From JAABTH01 sp964390725 (GTDB taxonomy: Bacteria; Bacillota; Dethiobacteria; DTU022), in the NCBI GenBank assembly GCA_964390725.1, contig CAYMIW010000008.1, positions 1-64,000 on the forward strand: DNA of 64,000 nt. Reading direction: 5' to 3'. Of this stretch, positions 54,351 through 63,091 are shown piece by piece; position 1 is the first letter of the stretch, and each line of letters starts with the position of its first letter. Made by a program: the position numbers and the translations under genes. Under the pieces are notes generated by a model that searched no databases, was not told the origin of the DNA, and was given only the letters and a program-made list of their open reading frames with translations.

Positions 54351-55055
54351 TTACAAACCAAGATATGCTTTCTTAATATTGTCATCCTCAAGCAGAAAAT
54401 CACAAGCCCCGCTGGATACAATACTACCGTTTTCCAAAACATAGGCTCGGTCGGCTATTTCGAGGCTTTGTTTAACATTCTGCTCGACCAGGAAAATTGT
54501 CAGCCCCTGATCACGAAGCATCTTAAGCATCTCGAATGATTCTTTAACCAATTTAGGCGCCATTCCATATGAAAGTTCATCAAACATACCCAGTTTTGGC
54601 CCGGACATTAAACAGCGACCCATGGCCAACATTTGCCTCTCTCCACCGCTAAGGGTTTTTGCCAGCTGTTTTCTTCTTTCTTTCAGCTTGGGAAATGTTT
54701 GATATACTTTTTCAAGCATTTCGTTTTTTTTCTTCCAATTTTCTTTCAGAAATGCTCCCATTTCCAGGTTTTCCTGGATTGACATATCCGGGAAAAGCCT
54801 ACCTCCCTCAGGCAGGTAAGAAATCCCCATTTCAACTACGCTGTTTGGTGTAAAACCGGTTATATCATTACCCGTAAATGTTACGCTTCCCGAAGCTGGT
54901 TTCATTAATCCTGCTATGGTGTTCAGCAGAGTCGTTTTTCCTGCGCCGTTTCCTCCGACAAGAGCAACAATTTCTCCCTCTTTGATATTTAAACACACAT
55001 CCCACAGCACCTGAACATTTCCATAGAAAGCGTTTATATTCTTAATTTCCAACAT
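54351..55055 (-). CDS. livF: Branched-chain amino acid-type ABC transporter ATP-binding protein LivF
   Basis: Second ATPase of a HAAT-family importer, 234 residues. Walker A GGNGAGKTT, signature LSGGERQML, Walker B PKLGMFDELSYG, and switch His replaced by the LVEQN context typical of LivF. The ATG at 55055 starts MLEIKNINAFYG, the common LivF beginning. The longest frame adds 20 residues that overlap livG. Note FDELSYG, where LDEPSLG is the rule; the catalytic Glu is kept. Confidence 0.93.
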   Translation of the reverse strand: MLEIKNINAFYGNVQVLWDVCLNIKEGEIVALVGGNGAGKTTLLNTIAGLMKPASGSVTFTGNDITGFTPNSVVEMGISYLPEGGRLFPDMSIQENLEMGAFLKENWKKKNEMLEKVYQTFPKLKERRKQLAKTLSGGERQMLAMGRCLMSGPKLGMFDELSYGMAPKLVKESFEMLKMLRDQGLTIFLVEQNVKQSLEIADRAYVLENGSIVSSGACDFLLEDDNIKKAYLGL

Positions 55056-55065
55056 AGGCTCTACT

Positions 55066-55788
55066 TCACTCCCCCAGGTAGACTTCGATAACGGCACTGC
55101 TATTACAGACATCATCCGGACATCCTTCAGCTAGCAGTTTACCGTGATGCAAAACGAGTATCCGTTTGCATATACTCATGATTGCTTTCATTACATGCTC
55201 AATCATAATTATAGTAATACCCCGGTTCTGTATACGCTGGACAAGATCCATAGATTCTGTTACCTCTGTAGGGTTCAATCCAGCCATCAGTTCATCCAGA
55301 AGCATCATCTCAGGCTTGGTTGCCAGGGCGCGCGCTACCTCCACGCGCTTCTGGTTTACAAGAGTTAAACTGCCGGCAATATTATCCTGAATATTTTTAA
55401 TGCCAACAAAGTCAATGCATTCTTCAGCTACTGCAACAGCTTCTTCTTTTGATTGTTTACTATCCGGGGATCCAAAAAGCGAGCCGAGCAGAACATTTTG
55501 ATATACACTCATTTCCGGGAAAACCTTTACAGCCTGGAAGGTTCTTACCAACCCCTTGTGGCAGATATAATTAGGCTTTAACCCGACAATATCTTCGTTG
55601 TTAAAAATAATTTTGCCGGAATTTGGGACATAGGTGCCTGCTATCAAATTAAAGAGCGTTGTTTTGCCGGCCCCGTTTGGCCCAATCAAACCCAGCAGCT
55701 CACCCTTTTCAACTTGCAAGTCAACGCCGCCTACCGCAGCCAGTCCGCCAAAATATTTTGTTAAGCCTTCAACTTTTAGTATCTGCAT
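55066..55788 (-). CDS. livG: Branched-chain amino acid-type ABC transporter ATP-binding protein LivG
   Basis: First ATPase of the importer, 240 residues. Walker A GPNGAGKTT, the LivG-type GLVRTFQAVKVFPEMSV, and Walker B MMLLDELMAGLNPTE. The usual LSGG signature reads GSLTLVNQKRVEVARAL: the region corresponding to LSYGQQRRLEIARAL is altered to LTLVNQKRVE, which lacks the second glycine. The start overlaps livM by 20 bases. Function as the LivF partner is likely but the signature change deserves attention. Confidence 0.92.
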   Translation of the reverse strand: MQILKVEGLTKYFGGLAAVGGVDLQVEKGELLGLIGPNGAGKTTLFNLIAGTYVPNSGKIIFNNEDIVGLKPNYICHKGLVRTFQAVKVFPEMSVYQNVLLGSLFGSPDSKQSKEEAVAVAEECIDFVGIKNIQDNIAGSLTLVNQKRVEVARALATKPEMMLLDELMAGLNPTEVTESMDLVQRIQNRGITIIMIEHVMKAIMSICKRILVLHHGKLLAEGCPDDVCNSSAVIEVYLGE

Positions 55789-56752
55789 TTTCCCCTCCTG
55801 GACTTCCCGACCTTAACTTCTTAATAATATAGGCAAATAATTTCTGGAACAAACCGATGATTCCATTCGGCAGGTAGATAATTGTAATCACCATGATCGT
55901 TCCGAAAATTAGCATGTAGTAATAGGGAAATCTGGTAACCAGAATTTCCTGCAGGTATGTGAATATCGACGCACCCAAAATCGGACCCAAAAGGCTTCCC
56001 ATACCGCCGAATATAGCCATCAGGGTAGGCAGGAATGAGTAAAAAGCATCAAAGGCGATATAAGGATCAATAAAACCCCACCGTGTTGCCATTGCCGTTC
56101 CGGCAACGCCGGCAAACAGTGCGCTGATAGCAAAGGTCATAACTTTAACCCTTACTACATTAATACCTATATGAACAGCGGCATCCTCGCTGCTGCCGAT
56201 GCTTGATAGGGCAAGCCCGTATTTTGAACGTTTGATCAAGTACATAGTGATCAATAATATAGCCAGAGTGCTTAGCAAAACATAGAAAACAGTAACATTG
56301 TCCACCCTTGTTACAAACTGGCCCCTCGTACCGATTATATTTACCTCAATCCAGGATACAACGTGCTTGATCAATTCAACCAGGCCAAAAGTAAAGATGG
56401 CAAAGTATACGCCCCGTAGACGCAAAGTAATCGTTCCGACTCCGTAGGCAAGAAGAAAGCTTGCCAGGCCGCCGGTTAACACCAACAAACCTATCGGGAG
56501 GTAGTCGCCTAGAAGCGCTGCATTATAAATGCCTACTCCAAAAAATGCGGCAGTAGCCAGGGAAGTATATCCGGTCGGACCGGAAAACATGCTCCAGCTT
56601 AAAGAAAGAATTACATACATAATGATCGAACTGAGCAAAATTATAGTGTAAGTCCTGGCATATGAGGGTGCAAAAGCTAAAATCAGAAAAAATGCAACAG
56701 CCAGAGCCATTACCAAATGATTTTTATGTTTATCAAACCAGGCTAGATTCAT
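55769..56752 (-). CDS. livM: Branched-chain amino acid-type ABC transporter permease LivM
   Basis: Permease of 327 residues with about nine hydrophobic helices and the BPD_transp_2 pattern. LivM-type stretches are YTSLATAAFFGVGIYNAALL, TLRLRGVYFAIFTFGLVE, the KRSKYGLALSSIGSSEDAAVHIGINV coupling loop, and FGGMGSLLGPILGASIFTYLQE. Pairs with LivH in the membrane. It lies 4 bases after livH and overlaps livG. Confidence 0.92.
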   Translation of the reverse strand: MNLAWFDKHKNHLVMALAVAFFLILAFAPSYARTYTIILLSSIIMYVILSLSWSMFSGPTGYTSLATAAFFGVGIYNAALLGDYLPIGLLVLTGGLASFLLAYGVGTITLRLRGVYFAIFTFGLVELIKHVVSWIEVNIIGTRGQFVTRVDNVTVFYVLLSTLAILLITMYLIKRSKYGLALSSIGSSEDAAVHIGINVVRVKVMTFAISALFAGVAGTAMATRWGFIDPYIAFDAFYSFLPTLMAIFGGMGSLLGPILGASIFTYLQEILVTRFPYYYMLIFGTIMVITIIYLPNGIIGLFQKLFAYIIKKLRSGSPGGENADTKS

Positions 56753-56756
56753 TTTT

Positions 56757-57626
56757 CTACCTCCCCATGATGCCAGCCGGTTTAACCAGCAACAAGATCA
56801 TAAACACAAAGAAATAAGCAGCCATTGTTAATCCCGGTTCAAAAGCATTGACGATACTGCCTAGCATACCTAATATGAATCCACCGATTAAACTACCCGA
56901 GATACTGCCCAGGCCACCAAGCACAACAACAATAATAGCGATAACTGTATACTGTAGACCCATGGTTGTTTGTATTGGGTAGACCATGCTGAGCAAAACA
57001 CCGGCAAACCCTGCCATCAAAGCCCCGATAGCAAAACAAAGAGCCAGCATTTTATTAATTTCAACACCCATTAGTCCCGCAGCATCAGGATCCTGTGCTG
57101 ATGCCCTGATTGCTTTACCAATACGGGTATGGGTCAGGAATAGGTAAAATAAAAGACATATAGCAACAGCAAAAGCCAGCAGAACCAGGCGGTTGGCTGA
57201 AAAACGTATGCTGCCCAGGTAAACTGAATAAGCCATGAAAGAATAGCCCTGTATCTGGGTTCCCCAGATTACCATGGCCAGGCTCTGGATGATAAACATA
57301 ATACCAAAAGCCAGCAAAATAGAATTTCCTTCAAAGGCAGGTAAAGAGGGCGATCTATCCTTCAAAGTCTTAAACAAAAAGCGATGTACTACATAGCCGA
57401 CAAAAAATAAAAAAGGACCTGCTATAGCCAGCGAGTAAAGCGGATTAAGCAGGTGATTTGTAAACAACATCCAGGTGATAAAAGCGCCAACCATGATAAA
57501 TTCTCCGTGGGCAATATTCAATATACGCGCTACACCGTACTGCATACTGAGCCCGACAGAGATCAGGGCATATATGCCCCCCATGATCAGCCCAGTGATA
57601 ATTATGTTTAAAACCGCAGTTGTCAT
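56757..57626 (-). CDS. livH: Branched-chain amino acid-type ABC transporter permease LivH
   Basis: Permease of 289 residues, about eight helices. It has GGIYALISVGLSMQYGVARILNIAHGEF, the common LivH start, the coupling loop THTRIGKAIRASAQDPDAAGLMGVEI, and VVLGGLGSISGSLIGG. The ATG at 57626 has AGGAG 8 bases upstream; the frame extends 11 codons further without a better start. A structured spacer separates it from livK. Confidence 0.92.
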   Translation of the reverse strand: MTTAVLNIIITGLIMGGIYALISVGLSMQYGVARILNIAHGEFIMVGAFITWMLFTNHLLNPLYSLAIAGPFLFFVGYVVHRFLFKTLKDRSPSLPAFEGNSILLAFGIMFIIQSLAMVIWGTQIQGYSFMAYSVYLGSIRFSANRLVLLAFAVAICLLFYLFLTHTRIGKAIRASAQDPDAAGLMGVEINKMLALCFAIGALMAGFAGVLLSMVYPIQTTMGLQYTVIAIIVVVLGGLGSISGSLIGGFILGMLGSIVNAFEPGLTMAAYFFVFMILLLVKPAGIMGR

Positions 57627-57660
57627 TGCTCCAACTCCTGTCCGGACATTCTTATACAAG

Positions 57661-57740
57661 ATAGGCTGCCTTCTCGGTATTACCTCTCCGGTTTTAAACC
57701 GGGAGGCTGGAGTAAACTACCCATCAGGCAGCCTGATTTT
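57661..57740 (-). promoter_or_regulatory. Structured intergenic RNA between livK and livH
   Basis: On the minus strand AGGCTGCC and GGCAGCCT close an element of about 70 bases. Inside are a small GG-GTA/TAC-CC hairpin and a second strong one with CCTC/CCGGTTT pairing to AAACCGG/GAGG. No U-run follows, so it is not a plain terminator. It may adjust the ratio of binding protein to permease, stabilise the livK transcript, or be an unknown cis-regulatory RNA. I could not match it to a known riboswitch. Confidence 0.6.
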
Positions 57741-57785
57741 TACTGATTATGATCTGTCTGTTTCTTATATAATCGAATTACTGTT

Positions 57786-59042
57786 TTACCAGGCAGGCTT
57801 GGGAATCACCGGATCTGCCGTGGCTTTATCTGCCGGGGCAATCACTTCAAATTTTCCGTTGACCCATTGACCAACCTGACCTTCATAGCATTCGGCAGGT
57901 ACAGCGCCGTTTTCAAACCAAACAGTGCCCATTACAGTTTCAAACCGTTCCTCACTGATAACGTCTTTAATTACATCATGATCAAGGGTACCGGCTTTTT
58001 CAATAGCCTGCTCCAGGATCTCCAGGGAAGCATAATACGGCAGGTGACCCCACCAATCAAACAGGTCTTCGCCTCCATAGTAATCAACAAACATATCGTA
58101 GAATTCCGCTGCCTCGGGAGAGCTCTTTTCATTCCAGGCTCCCCAACCCATAATTCCTTCAACCATGGGTCCGAAAATACCGGGGAAGAACTGGAAGTTT
58201 GCTCCAGGTCCCAGTAAAAGTACATCGGGGTTATAACCCATTTCAATACACTGCCCGACAAGCAGGAAGTTCTGATCGGGATAGGCAAAACAAAGCAGCG
58301 CGTCTACATCGGACGCCATTGCTTCGCTTATAATTGAAGACATGTCGTCAATTTCAGGCGGGACGCTTCTGGAGAAGGCAACTTCAATCCCATTTACTTC
58401 CAGCAAGGGAACTGCATCGCCGGAATACTCAATGCCGTGCTGATCGGCAATGAAAATTATTGCTGCTGACTCAACACCGTTAGCAGCAAGCATATCAACC
58501 ATTGCCGGGACCTGGTGAGTAGCGTGGTTTAATATTGAAAAGAAGTAAGGCAGGCGGGCCATTAAAGGTTCAAGTTCTTTTGCTCCACCTTCGGCACCCA
58601 TCAGGATGTAGCCGTGCTGGCTGGTCAATTCAGCCGCTGTCTTCAGAAAAGCGGTGCTGACCGGGGGAAGAAGGAAATCAACCTCATCTTCAACAATCAG
58701 CCTTTCCATGAGCCTGGTCATTGTTCCCATGTCCGAGGTGTCATCATAAATAAGCAGCTCAACGGGCAATTGTTTTCCATACTCTTCCACATAAATGCCG
58801 CCCCGCTCATTTACCTTGTCAGCCCACATGCGGTACATTGGTCCGAATGCCGATTCATCAAATACGGCATAAACACCGGATTGTGAACGGACACCACCAA
58901 AGACCAAAACTTCTTTATCTGTATCAATAGGTGCTGCGCCTTCATCCTGGTCGGGAGCTGCATCTCCGCCGCATCCTGTTATCATCAAGGGCAAAACCAG
59001 AAAACATACAACCAAAAGCGCTAAAAATACTTTTTTAGTCAT
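57786..59042 (-). CDS. livK: ABC transporter substrate-binding lipoprotein, LivK type
   Basis: Extracytoplasmic binding protein of 418 residues (Peripla_BP_6 family). The signal peptide ends in the lipobox MITGC with Cys24 as the lipid attachment site, followed by an acidic linker. Two lobes are seen, with VFGGVRSQSGVYAVFD and YDDTSDMGTMTRLMERLIVEDEVDFLLPP in the first. Family members bind branched-chain amino acids, amides, urea or aromatic acids; the ligand here cannot be told. It is the first gene of the liv operon. Confidence 0.9.
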   Translation of the reverse strand: MTKKVFLALLVVCFLVLPLMITGCGGDAAPDQDEGAAPIDTDKEVLVFGGVRSQSGVYAVFDESAFGPMYRMWADKVNERGGIYVEEYGKQLPVELLIYDDTSDMGTMTRLMERLIVEDEVDFLLPPVSTAFLKTAAELTSQHGYILMGAEGGAKELEPLMARLPYFFSILNHATHQVPAMVDMLAANGVESAAIIFIADQHGIEYSGDAVPLLEVNGIEVAFSRSVPPEIDDMSSIISEAMASDVDALLCFAYPDQNFLLVGQCIEMGYNPDVLLLGPGANFQFFPGIFGPMVEGIMGWGAWNEKSSPEAAEFYDMFVDYYGGEDLFDWWGHLPYYASLEILEQAIEKAGTLDHDVIKDVISEERFETVMGTVWFENGAVPAECYEGQVGQWVNGKFEVIAPADKATADPVIPKPAW

Positions 59043-59223
59043 TAACTATACCCCCACTAAAATATTATTTTCATGCGATTATTTTCATTCAGATATCCGA
59101 TTTTTAAAGAACTTAAATTTGGCCTCCTTTCTGTAGTATTGATACGCATTACCAGACAGTATAATTACGAAGAAATAGATTTTGTATATATATATATATA
59201 TATTATATGCAGTATTTTGTCAA
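59043..59223 (-). promoter_or_regulatory. liv operon promoter and long leader
   Basis: Minus-strand -35 TTGACA (59223-59218, perfect), 17-base spacer, -10 TATATA (59200-59195) set within a TA repeat. The predicted leader is about 145 bases. It has an AAGGAGG near 59130 that is not followed by a start codon, and a second ribosome binding site GTGGGGG just before livK. The rest, to 59306, shows no gene. Confidence 0.65.
59184..59204. repeat. TA dinucleotide repeat
   Basis: About ten TA units in a row at the liv promoter, covering the -10 box. A slippage-prone tract here could change the -35/-10 spacing. Confidence 0.85.
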
Positions 59224-59306
59224 ACTTAATTTTTCAAATTAATCAGCTTAAAAAATACAAAATATAAATTTCACAAATATCTTAATTTATGTTAACAACT
59301 CTAATG

Positions 59307-59343
59307 AAAAAGGGGATGATTAAAAAATAATCATCCCCTTTTT
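59307..59343. terminator. Terminator after the DUF2207 gene
   Basis: A 16-bp perfect stem (59307-59322 with 59328-59343) begins with A-run and ends with T-run on both strands. On the minus strand it lies about 13 bases after the DUF2207 stop codon and so ends the lemA-DUF2207 unit. It may also work in the other direction. Confidence 0.9.
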
Positions 59344-59356
59344 CATATAACTTTAA

Positions 59357-61192
59357 TTAGCGGGCACCGCCGCCGCCTCCACCGCCTCCACCGCCTCCAC
59401 CGCCTGAAAAACCCCCTCCACCGCCGGAACCTGACGATGAAGCAGATTTGAAAGCGTTTTTGAAGGATTGTTCCATTGAAGATGTGACGGTATTAAACCG
59501 TGACGGGTTTGCCGCAATTGAACCGTAAGCGGGCCAGGCTACATATTTATTATCTGACAAATCAGGATAAACCAGCTTCAACTGCTCCATAACCTCTTTT
59601 GCCACATTCAGAACTATGGCATAGACAAGATAATGTTCCCATATAACCAGTGAAGGTATTGTGGATTGATCAAGTCGCGAGAAATGCTGCAAGAACTTTT
59701 TAAAAGCTTCCCACTTGGCATAATGATCCGCTCCAAGTGCAGTGAACCTTTTAAGCATGGTAAAGCCAACCAGGAAGAGCGGGCCGGCGATAACGGCAAT
59801 CATCCCGGTTATTAAAATATCAAGCATTATAAAAGGAATACCTATCACGGTCAAAATTATACCGGCGATTATCCCCGGCCAGTAAGTGCCAAGGAAGAAT
59901 TTGTGTTTATCGGCACTTTCTTTTATACTTTCCGTCCAGCTTTTATAAAATTTGTAGGTTTCTTCTTTACTGCGCTTACCAAATTGTTCGATTGCCTGCA
60001 AAGTAGTTCCTTCAGATTTAAACGCGCCAACCTTCTCAAAAATAAATGAATACAAAAGCTGTTCGTGTTTTTTTAAAACATCCTTTCCCTCAGCCGGGAT
60101 TACTTTATAATCTGTAAATTCACGCTTAATCAGCCTGCCCCGGGTAGCACTGTATTCTTCCAGTCTGAGGTGCCCCCTTCTGGCCAGATCCATTACCGTT
60201 GCGGTAAAATCTTCCGGTCCTGTGCGGCCCTTTCTAACCAGGTAACCGGCTTCAGACGGACTGTATTCAGCGGGAAGCTCACGGTAGTAATCCCCGTTGT
60301 ATGCATCAGGATGGCGTCTTGATTTAATAACAGCAGTAATCAACCATCCCAACATGCCAAGCAGAATAACCGGTCCCAGGAAAAAATCTATCCTGGTTAC
60401 AGTTCTTTTCAGGTTTGCCTGCCGGGCCCATCTTTCCTCATCTTTTAACATATCCGGCAATCCATCCCGGCCTGTAAAATTGTCAGATCCCGGCACAAGC
60501 TCTTTTGGAAATGCAACCCTTCCTTCCAGGAAAGTACCCGGGGAAAGATCCTCTACTTCCCAGCGGACCGTTGTTGAATCGATCAGACCAACATATCCAT
60601 GAAGCGGTCCGTGCCCCCATACCTTTACCTGATCACTTGCTGTTTCTCCAGGAAGATACAGAGTTACAACTGCAGACTCTGTTCGTTGATCCCATTCGTC
60701 ACCGATAAACTGCCAGTATATTTCAGCCAGGTCATTATGAACCTGGACAGCATTTGTTACCAGGTAGGATATTGTAAAGGTCCGGTCTTCATTAGAAGCC
60801 TCAAAACTCCAGTCAATAACTACTTCATCGCCTATAGTATCAACATAGTAGATCCCGGGAATATCCTGGGTGCCTGCCGGCATTTGACGGTATAAGTTTC
60901 CTTCCTCGCTGACGACAACATCAGTAATCGCCGTATTATATTTTAATGGTATGTATAACCATGCGCCCCTGTACCTTCCATCAAACCTAAAAGTTCGTTC
61001 TTCAACAACCTTCATTGAACCGTCGGGCAGTATTTCAGCTTCAATAAAAACCGTTGGGAAAAAAAATGAACGGTTATCCTGGGCTCCGGCTGTACCTGAA
61101 AGGAAGAATATGATCAGGAGTGTGATTAAAACAGTAACAGTTGTTAACCCACCTGACCGGTTTACGACAGACCTCTTAAGGTTATTCTTCAT
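59357..61192 (-). CDS. DUF2207 membrane protein with poly-glycine tail
   Basis: Membrane protein of 611 residues. A signal-like N-terminal helix (VTVLITLLIIFFLSGTAGAQ) precedes an extracytoplasmic beta-rich domain (about 40-235, DGSMKVVEERTFRFDG). Further helices are near 270-290 and a hairpin pair near 445-490, with a cytoplasmic domain between. The C-terminus is a Gly-rich tail with more than twelve consecutive glycines. The pattern fits DUF2207/YciQ-type proteins, often paired with LemA. Role unknown; envelope signalling has been suggested for LemA partners. Confidence 0.85.
   Translation of the reverse strand: MKNNLKRSVVNRSGGLTTVTVLITLLIIFFLSGTAGAQDNRSFFFPTVFIEAEILPDGSMKVVEERTFRFDGRYRGAWLYIPLKYNTAITDVVVSEEGNLYRQMPAGTQDIPGIYYVDTIGDEVVIDWSFEASNEDRTFTISYLVTNAVQVHNDLAEIYWQFIGDEWDQRTESAVVTLYLPGETASDQVKVWGHGPLHGYVGLIDSTTVRWEVEDLSPGTFLEGRVAFPKELVPGSDNFTGRDGLPDMLKDEERWARQANLKRTVTRIDFFLGPVILLGMLGWLITAVIKSRRHPDAYNGDYYRELPAEYSPSEAGYLVRKGRTGPEDFTATVMDLARRGHLRLEEYSATRGRLIKREFTDYKVIPAEGKDVLKKHEQLLYSFIFEKVGAFKSEGTTLQAIEQFGKRSKEETYKFYKSWTESIKESADKHKFFLGTYWPGIIAGIILTVIGIPFIMLDILITGMIAVIAGPLFLVGFTMLKRFTALGADHYAKWEAFKKFLQHFSRLDQSTIPSLVIWEHYLVYAIVLNVAKEVMEQLKLVYPDLSDNKYVAWPAYGSIAANPSRFNTVTSSMEQSFKNAFKSASSSGSGGGGGFSGGGGGGGGGGGGGAR
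59373..59406. repeat. 9-bp tandem repeat coding for the glycine tail
   Basis: The unit CCGCCTCCA occurs three times in a row (59373-59399) and a fourth time in part. It lies inside the DUF2207 gene and encodes three glycines per unit. Copy number could vary by slippage without shifting the frame. Confidence 0.8.
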
Positions 61193-61203
61193 TTGTTTTT
61201 CCT

Positions 61204-61755
61204 TTAAAATTCAACTTTTACTGCTTCACGGGCAGCGGCTTCTTCGTCCAGGTTAAAATATTCTTCTTTATGAAAACCAAACATGCCGGCAACTAATACG
61301 GTTGGAAAACGCTGTATGCTGGTATTGTAGGTCATGACAGTATCATTATAGAACTGACGGGAAAAGGCAATTTTTCCCTCTGTATTGGTCAGTTCTTCCT
61401 GAAGCTGGCGGAAGTTGGCATCTGCCTTAAGTTCAGGATAATTTTCGGCTACTGCGAATAAAGTTTTTAAAGCTCCTGACAGCATATTTTCCGCACCGGA
61501 CTGCTCCTTAACATCCTTTGCCTGAATTGCCATATTGCGGGCCTGGGTGACTTTTTCAAAGGTTTCTCTTTCGTGAGTAGCATAACCCTTAACAGTATTT
61601 ACCAGGTTGGGAATTAAATCATAACGCCTTTTTAGTTGAACCTCAATTTGGGCCCATGCATTTTTAATTCTCTGCCTTAAAGTGACCAGGCGGTTGTATA
61701 TACCGATTAGAGCAACAACAATGATAGCTATAATACCTATAATTACCCACACCAT
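61204..61755 (-). CDS. lemA: LemA family protein
   Basis: Small membrane-anchored protein of 183 residues. An N-terminal helix (MVWVIIGIIAIIVVALIGIYN) is followed by a helical bundle with the family stretch RIKNAWAQIEVQLKRRYDLIPNLVNTVKGYA and AENYPELKADANFRQLQEEL. The ATG at 61755 has GGGAG 9 bases upstream. It lies 11 bases before the DUF2207 gene, a common pairing. Biochemical role unknown. Confidence 0.93.
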   Translation of the reverse strand: MVWVIIGIIAIIVVALIGIYNRLVTLRQRIKNAWAQIEVQLKRRYDLIPNLVNTVKGYATHERETFEKVTQARNMAIQAKDVKEQSGAENMLSGALKTLFAVAENYPELKADANFRQLQEELTNTEGKIAFSRQFYNDTVMTYNTSIQRFPTVLVAGMFGFHKEEYFNLDEEAAAREAVKVEF

Positions 61756-61858
61756 ACAGTTCATCTCCCTTTCCAATATCTTTGATTTTTAATTGCCGTT
61801 GGTAAATATTTCGCAATCATCTGCGTTTTTCCTGCAACAAGCTTACTGCATCGATGAT

Positions 61859-62827
61859 TTATAGCTGCAGTTCCACAATATCTTCATCTTCCAGGATATA
61901 CTCGCGGGGGACTGCCTGCCCGTCAAATTTTGAAGAACCCCAGAGCAAGGCACTCTTTAGGTTTTTAGGGAAATCTTTATGTACCTGCGCAGCAAAGTCA
62001 AGCACATTACTGCCTTTTTTTAAGATAAAGGGCCGTTCCCTGTCTACAGAACGACCCGATGCCTTTCCATAAACCCTGATAATATTCAGGATTTCATATG
62101 CTTTTTCTTTTAAAACCTCCAAACCTGTTCCATTGTTAGATACTTCAATAAAATCCAACCCGGGCCATAACTCTTTTAATACTTCCAAGTTATCAGAAGC
62201 ATCAGGGTGGTCTACCTTGTTGGCAAGCATCAGGAAAGGTATAGGTGCAATAATAAATCCATCTTCAGACAGATCAATTACTTCACGTTCCTGGAGGATT
62301 GTAGTTAACCCTTCCATCTGTTCAAGACAATCTGCAGTGGATAGATCAATCACAATCATCAACGCATCGGCATCTTTAAAAGTACCGATTAGACCGGCAG
62401 GAATATTCTCCCTGGAAAGAGGCGGAGTATCAACCAGCTGAATGAAGGTATCTTTATAAGGCATCATTCCGCTAACCGGCAAAGCGGTTGCAAAAGGATA
62501 TTCGGTTATTTTAACTTTGGCCCTGGAAAGAAGCCCAACCAAAGATGATTTCCCGCTGTTTGGATACCCGGCTAATACAATCTGTCCTGCTCCCTGCTTT
62601 TCTACACCAAAGGGGTTAAACCCGCTTTTTGTCTTCTTTTTATTCTTACCCTCTTCTTTAAAACGAGCTATTTTTTTCTTGATATCACCCTGCAGGCGCT
62701 CGGTACCTTTATGCTTGGGGATTATAGCCAGCATATCCTGGAGGGCAGCTATTTTATCTTCCGATGTTTGCGCATTTTTATAACGTTCTTCTGCGGCATA
62801 ATACTGTGGTGTTAAATTGGCAGGCAA
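61859..62827 (-). CDS. TGS domain GTPase (DRG/Obg-like)
   Basis: Translation-factor-class GTPase of 322 residues. It starts PANLTPQYYAAEERY; the G domain has G1 GYPNSGKSSL, G3 DTPPLSRE and G4 NKVDHPD; the C-terminal TGS domain ends VPREYILEDEDIVELQL. This layout resembles DRG proteins and some archaeal/bacterial Obg relatives rather than ObgE or YchF. The TTG at 62827 is used: AGGGGGG lies 6 bases upstream, and the upstream in-frame codons do not match the family. G3 has PPL where PG is usual. Exact role unknown. Confidence 0.85.
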   Translation of the reverse strand: MPANLTPQYYAAEERYKNAQTSEDKIAALQDMLAIIPKHKGTERLQGDIKKKIARFKEEGKNKKKTKSGFNPFGVEKQGAGQIVLAGYPNSGKSSLVGLLSRAKVKITEYPFATALPVSGMMPYKDTFIQLVDTPPLSRENIPAGLIGTFKDADALMIVIDLSTADCLEQMEGLTTILQEREVIDLSEDGFIIAPIPFLMLANKVDHPDASDNLEVLKELWPGLDFIEVSNNGTGLEVLKEKAYEILNIIRVYGKASGRSVDRERPFILKKGSNVLDFAAQVHKDFPKNLKSALLWGSSKFDGQAVPREYILEDEDIVELQL

Positions 62828-62912
62828 TACAGACCCCCCTTGCTTTAACAGGTGCATTTGTATCATAGCACAGATAGAAAAAGATTTGTAGATACCAGAA
62901 CAATGCCTTTCT

Positions 62913-62941
62913 TGACACAGATAACCGCCTAATGCTAAAAT
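62913..62941 (+). promoter_or_regulatory. tRNA-Val promoter
   Basis: Plus-strand -35 TTGACA (62913-62918, perfect) with a weaker -10 CTAAAT (62936-62941) after 17 bases. It lies 19 bases before the mature tRNA. Confidence 0.5.
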
Positions 62942-62960
62942 GTTTTTGCAATATAAACAT

Positions 62961-63035
62961 GCGCCTGTAGCTCAGGGGGAGAGCGCTTGCTTGACACGCA
63001 AGAGGCCCGTGGTTCAAAACCACGCAGGCGCACCA
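62961..63035 (+). tRNA. tRNA-Val (anticodon GAC)
   Basis: A 75-base cloverleaf with encoded CCA. The acceptor stem GCGCCTG pairs with CAGGCGC, followed by A and CCA. The D arm has GCTC/GAGC, the anticodon arm CTTGC/GCAAG with loop TTGACAC (anticodon GAC), and the T arm CGTGG/CCACG with loop TTCAAAA. It reads GUC and GUU codons. It is one of the few plus-strand genes here. Confidence 0.97.
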
Positions 63036-63036
63036 G

Positions 63037-63067
63037 AAAAGCTCTGCCAAAAGTGGCAGAGCTTTTT
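63037..63067. terminator. Bidirectional terminator after tRNA-Val
   Basis: A 13-bp perfect stem (63037-63049 with 63054-63066, loop AAAG) starts with an A-run and ends with TTTTT. It sits 2 bases after the tRNA CCA and also faces the end of the convergent MmgE/PrpD gene. Confidence 0.9.
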
Positions 63068-63091
63068 ATCCGGCAACACTTCCTTAACTAA

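Noticed and set aside
62778..63050. Minus-strand frame of 90 codons over the tRNA-Val gene
   Set aside because: It covers the tRNA and its promoter and has no family features; a chance frame.
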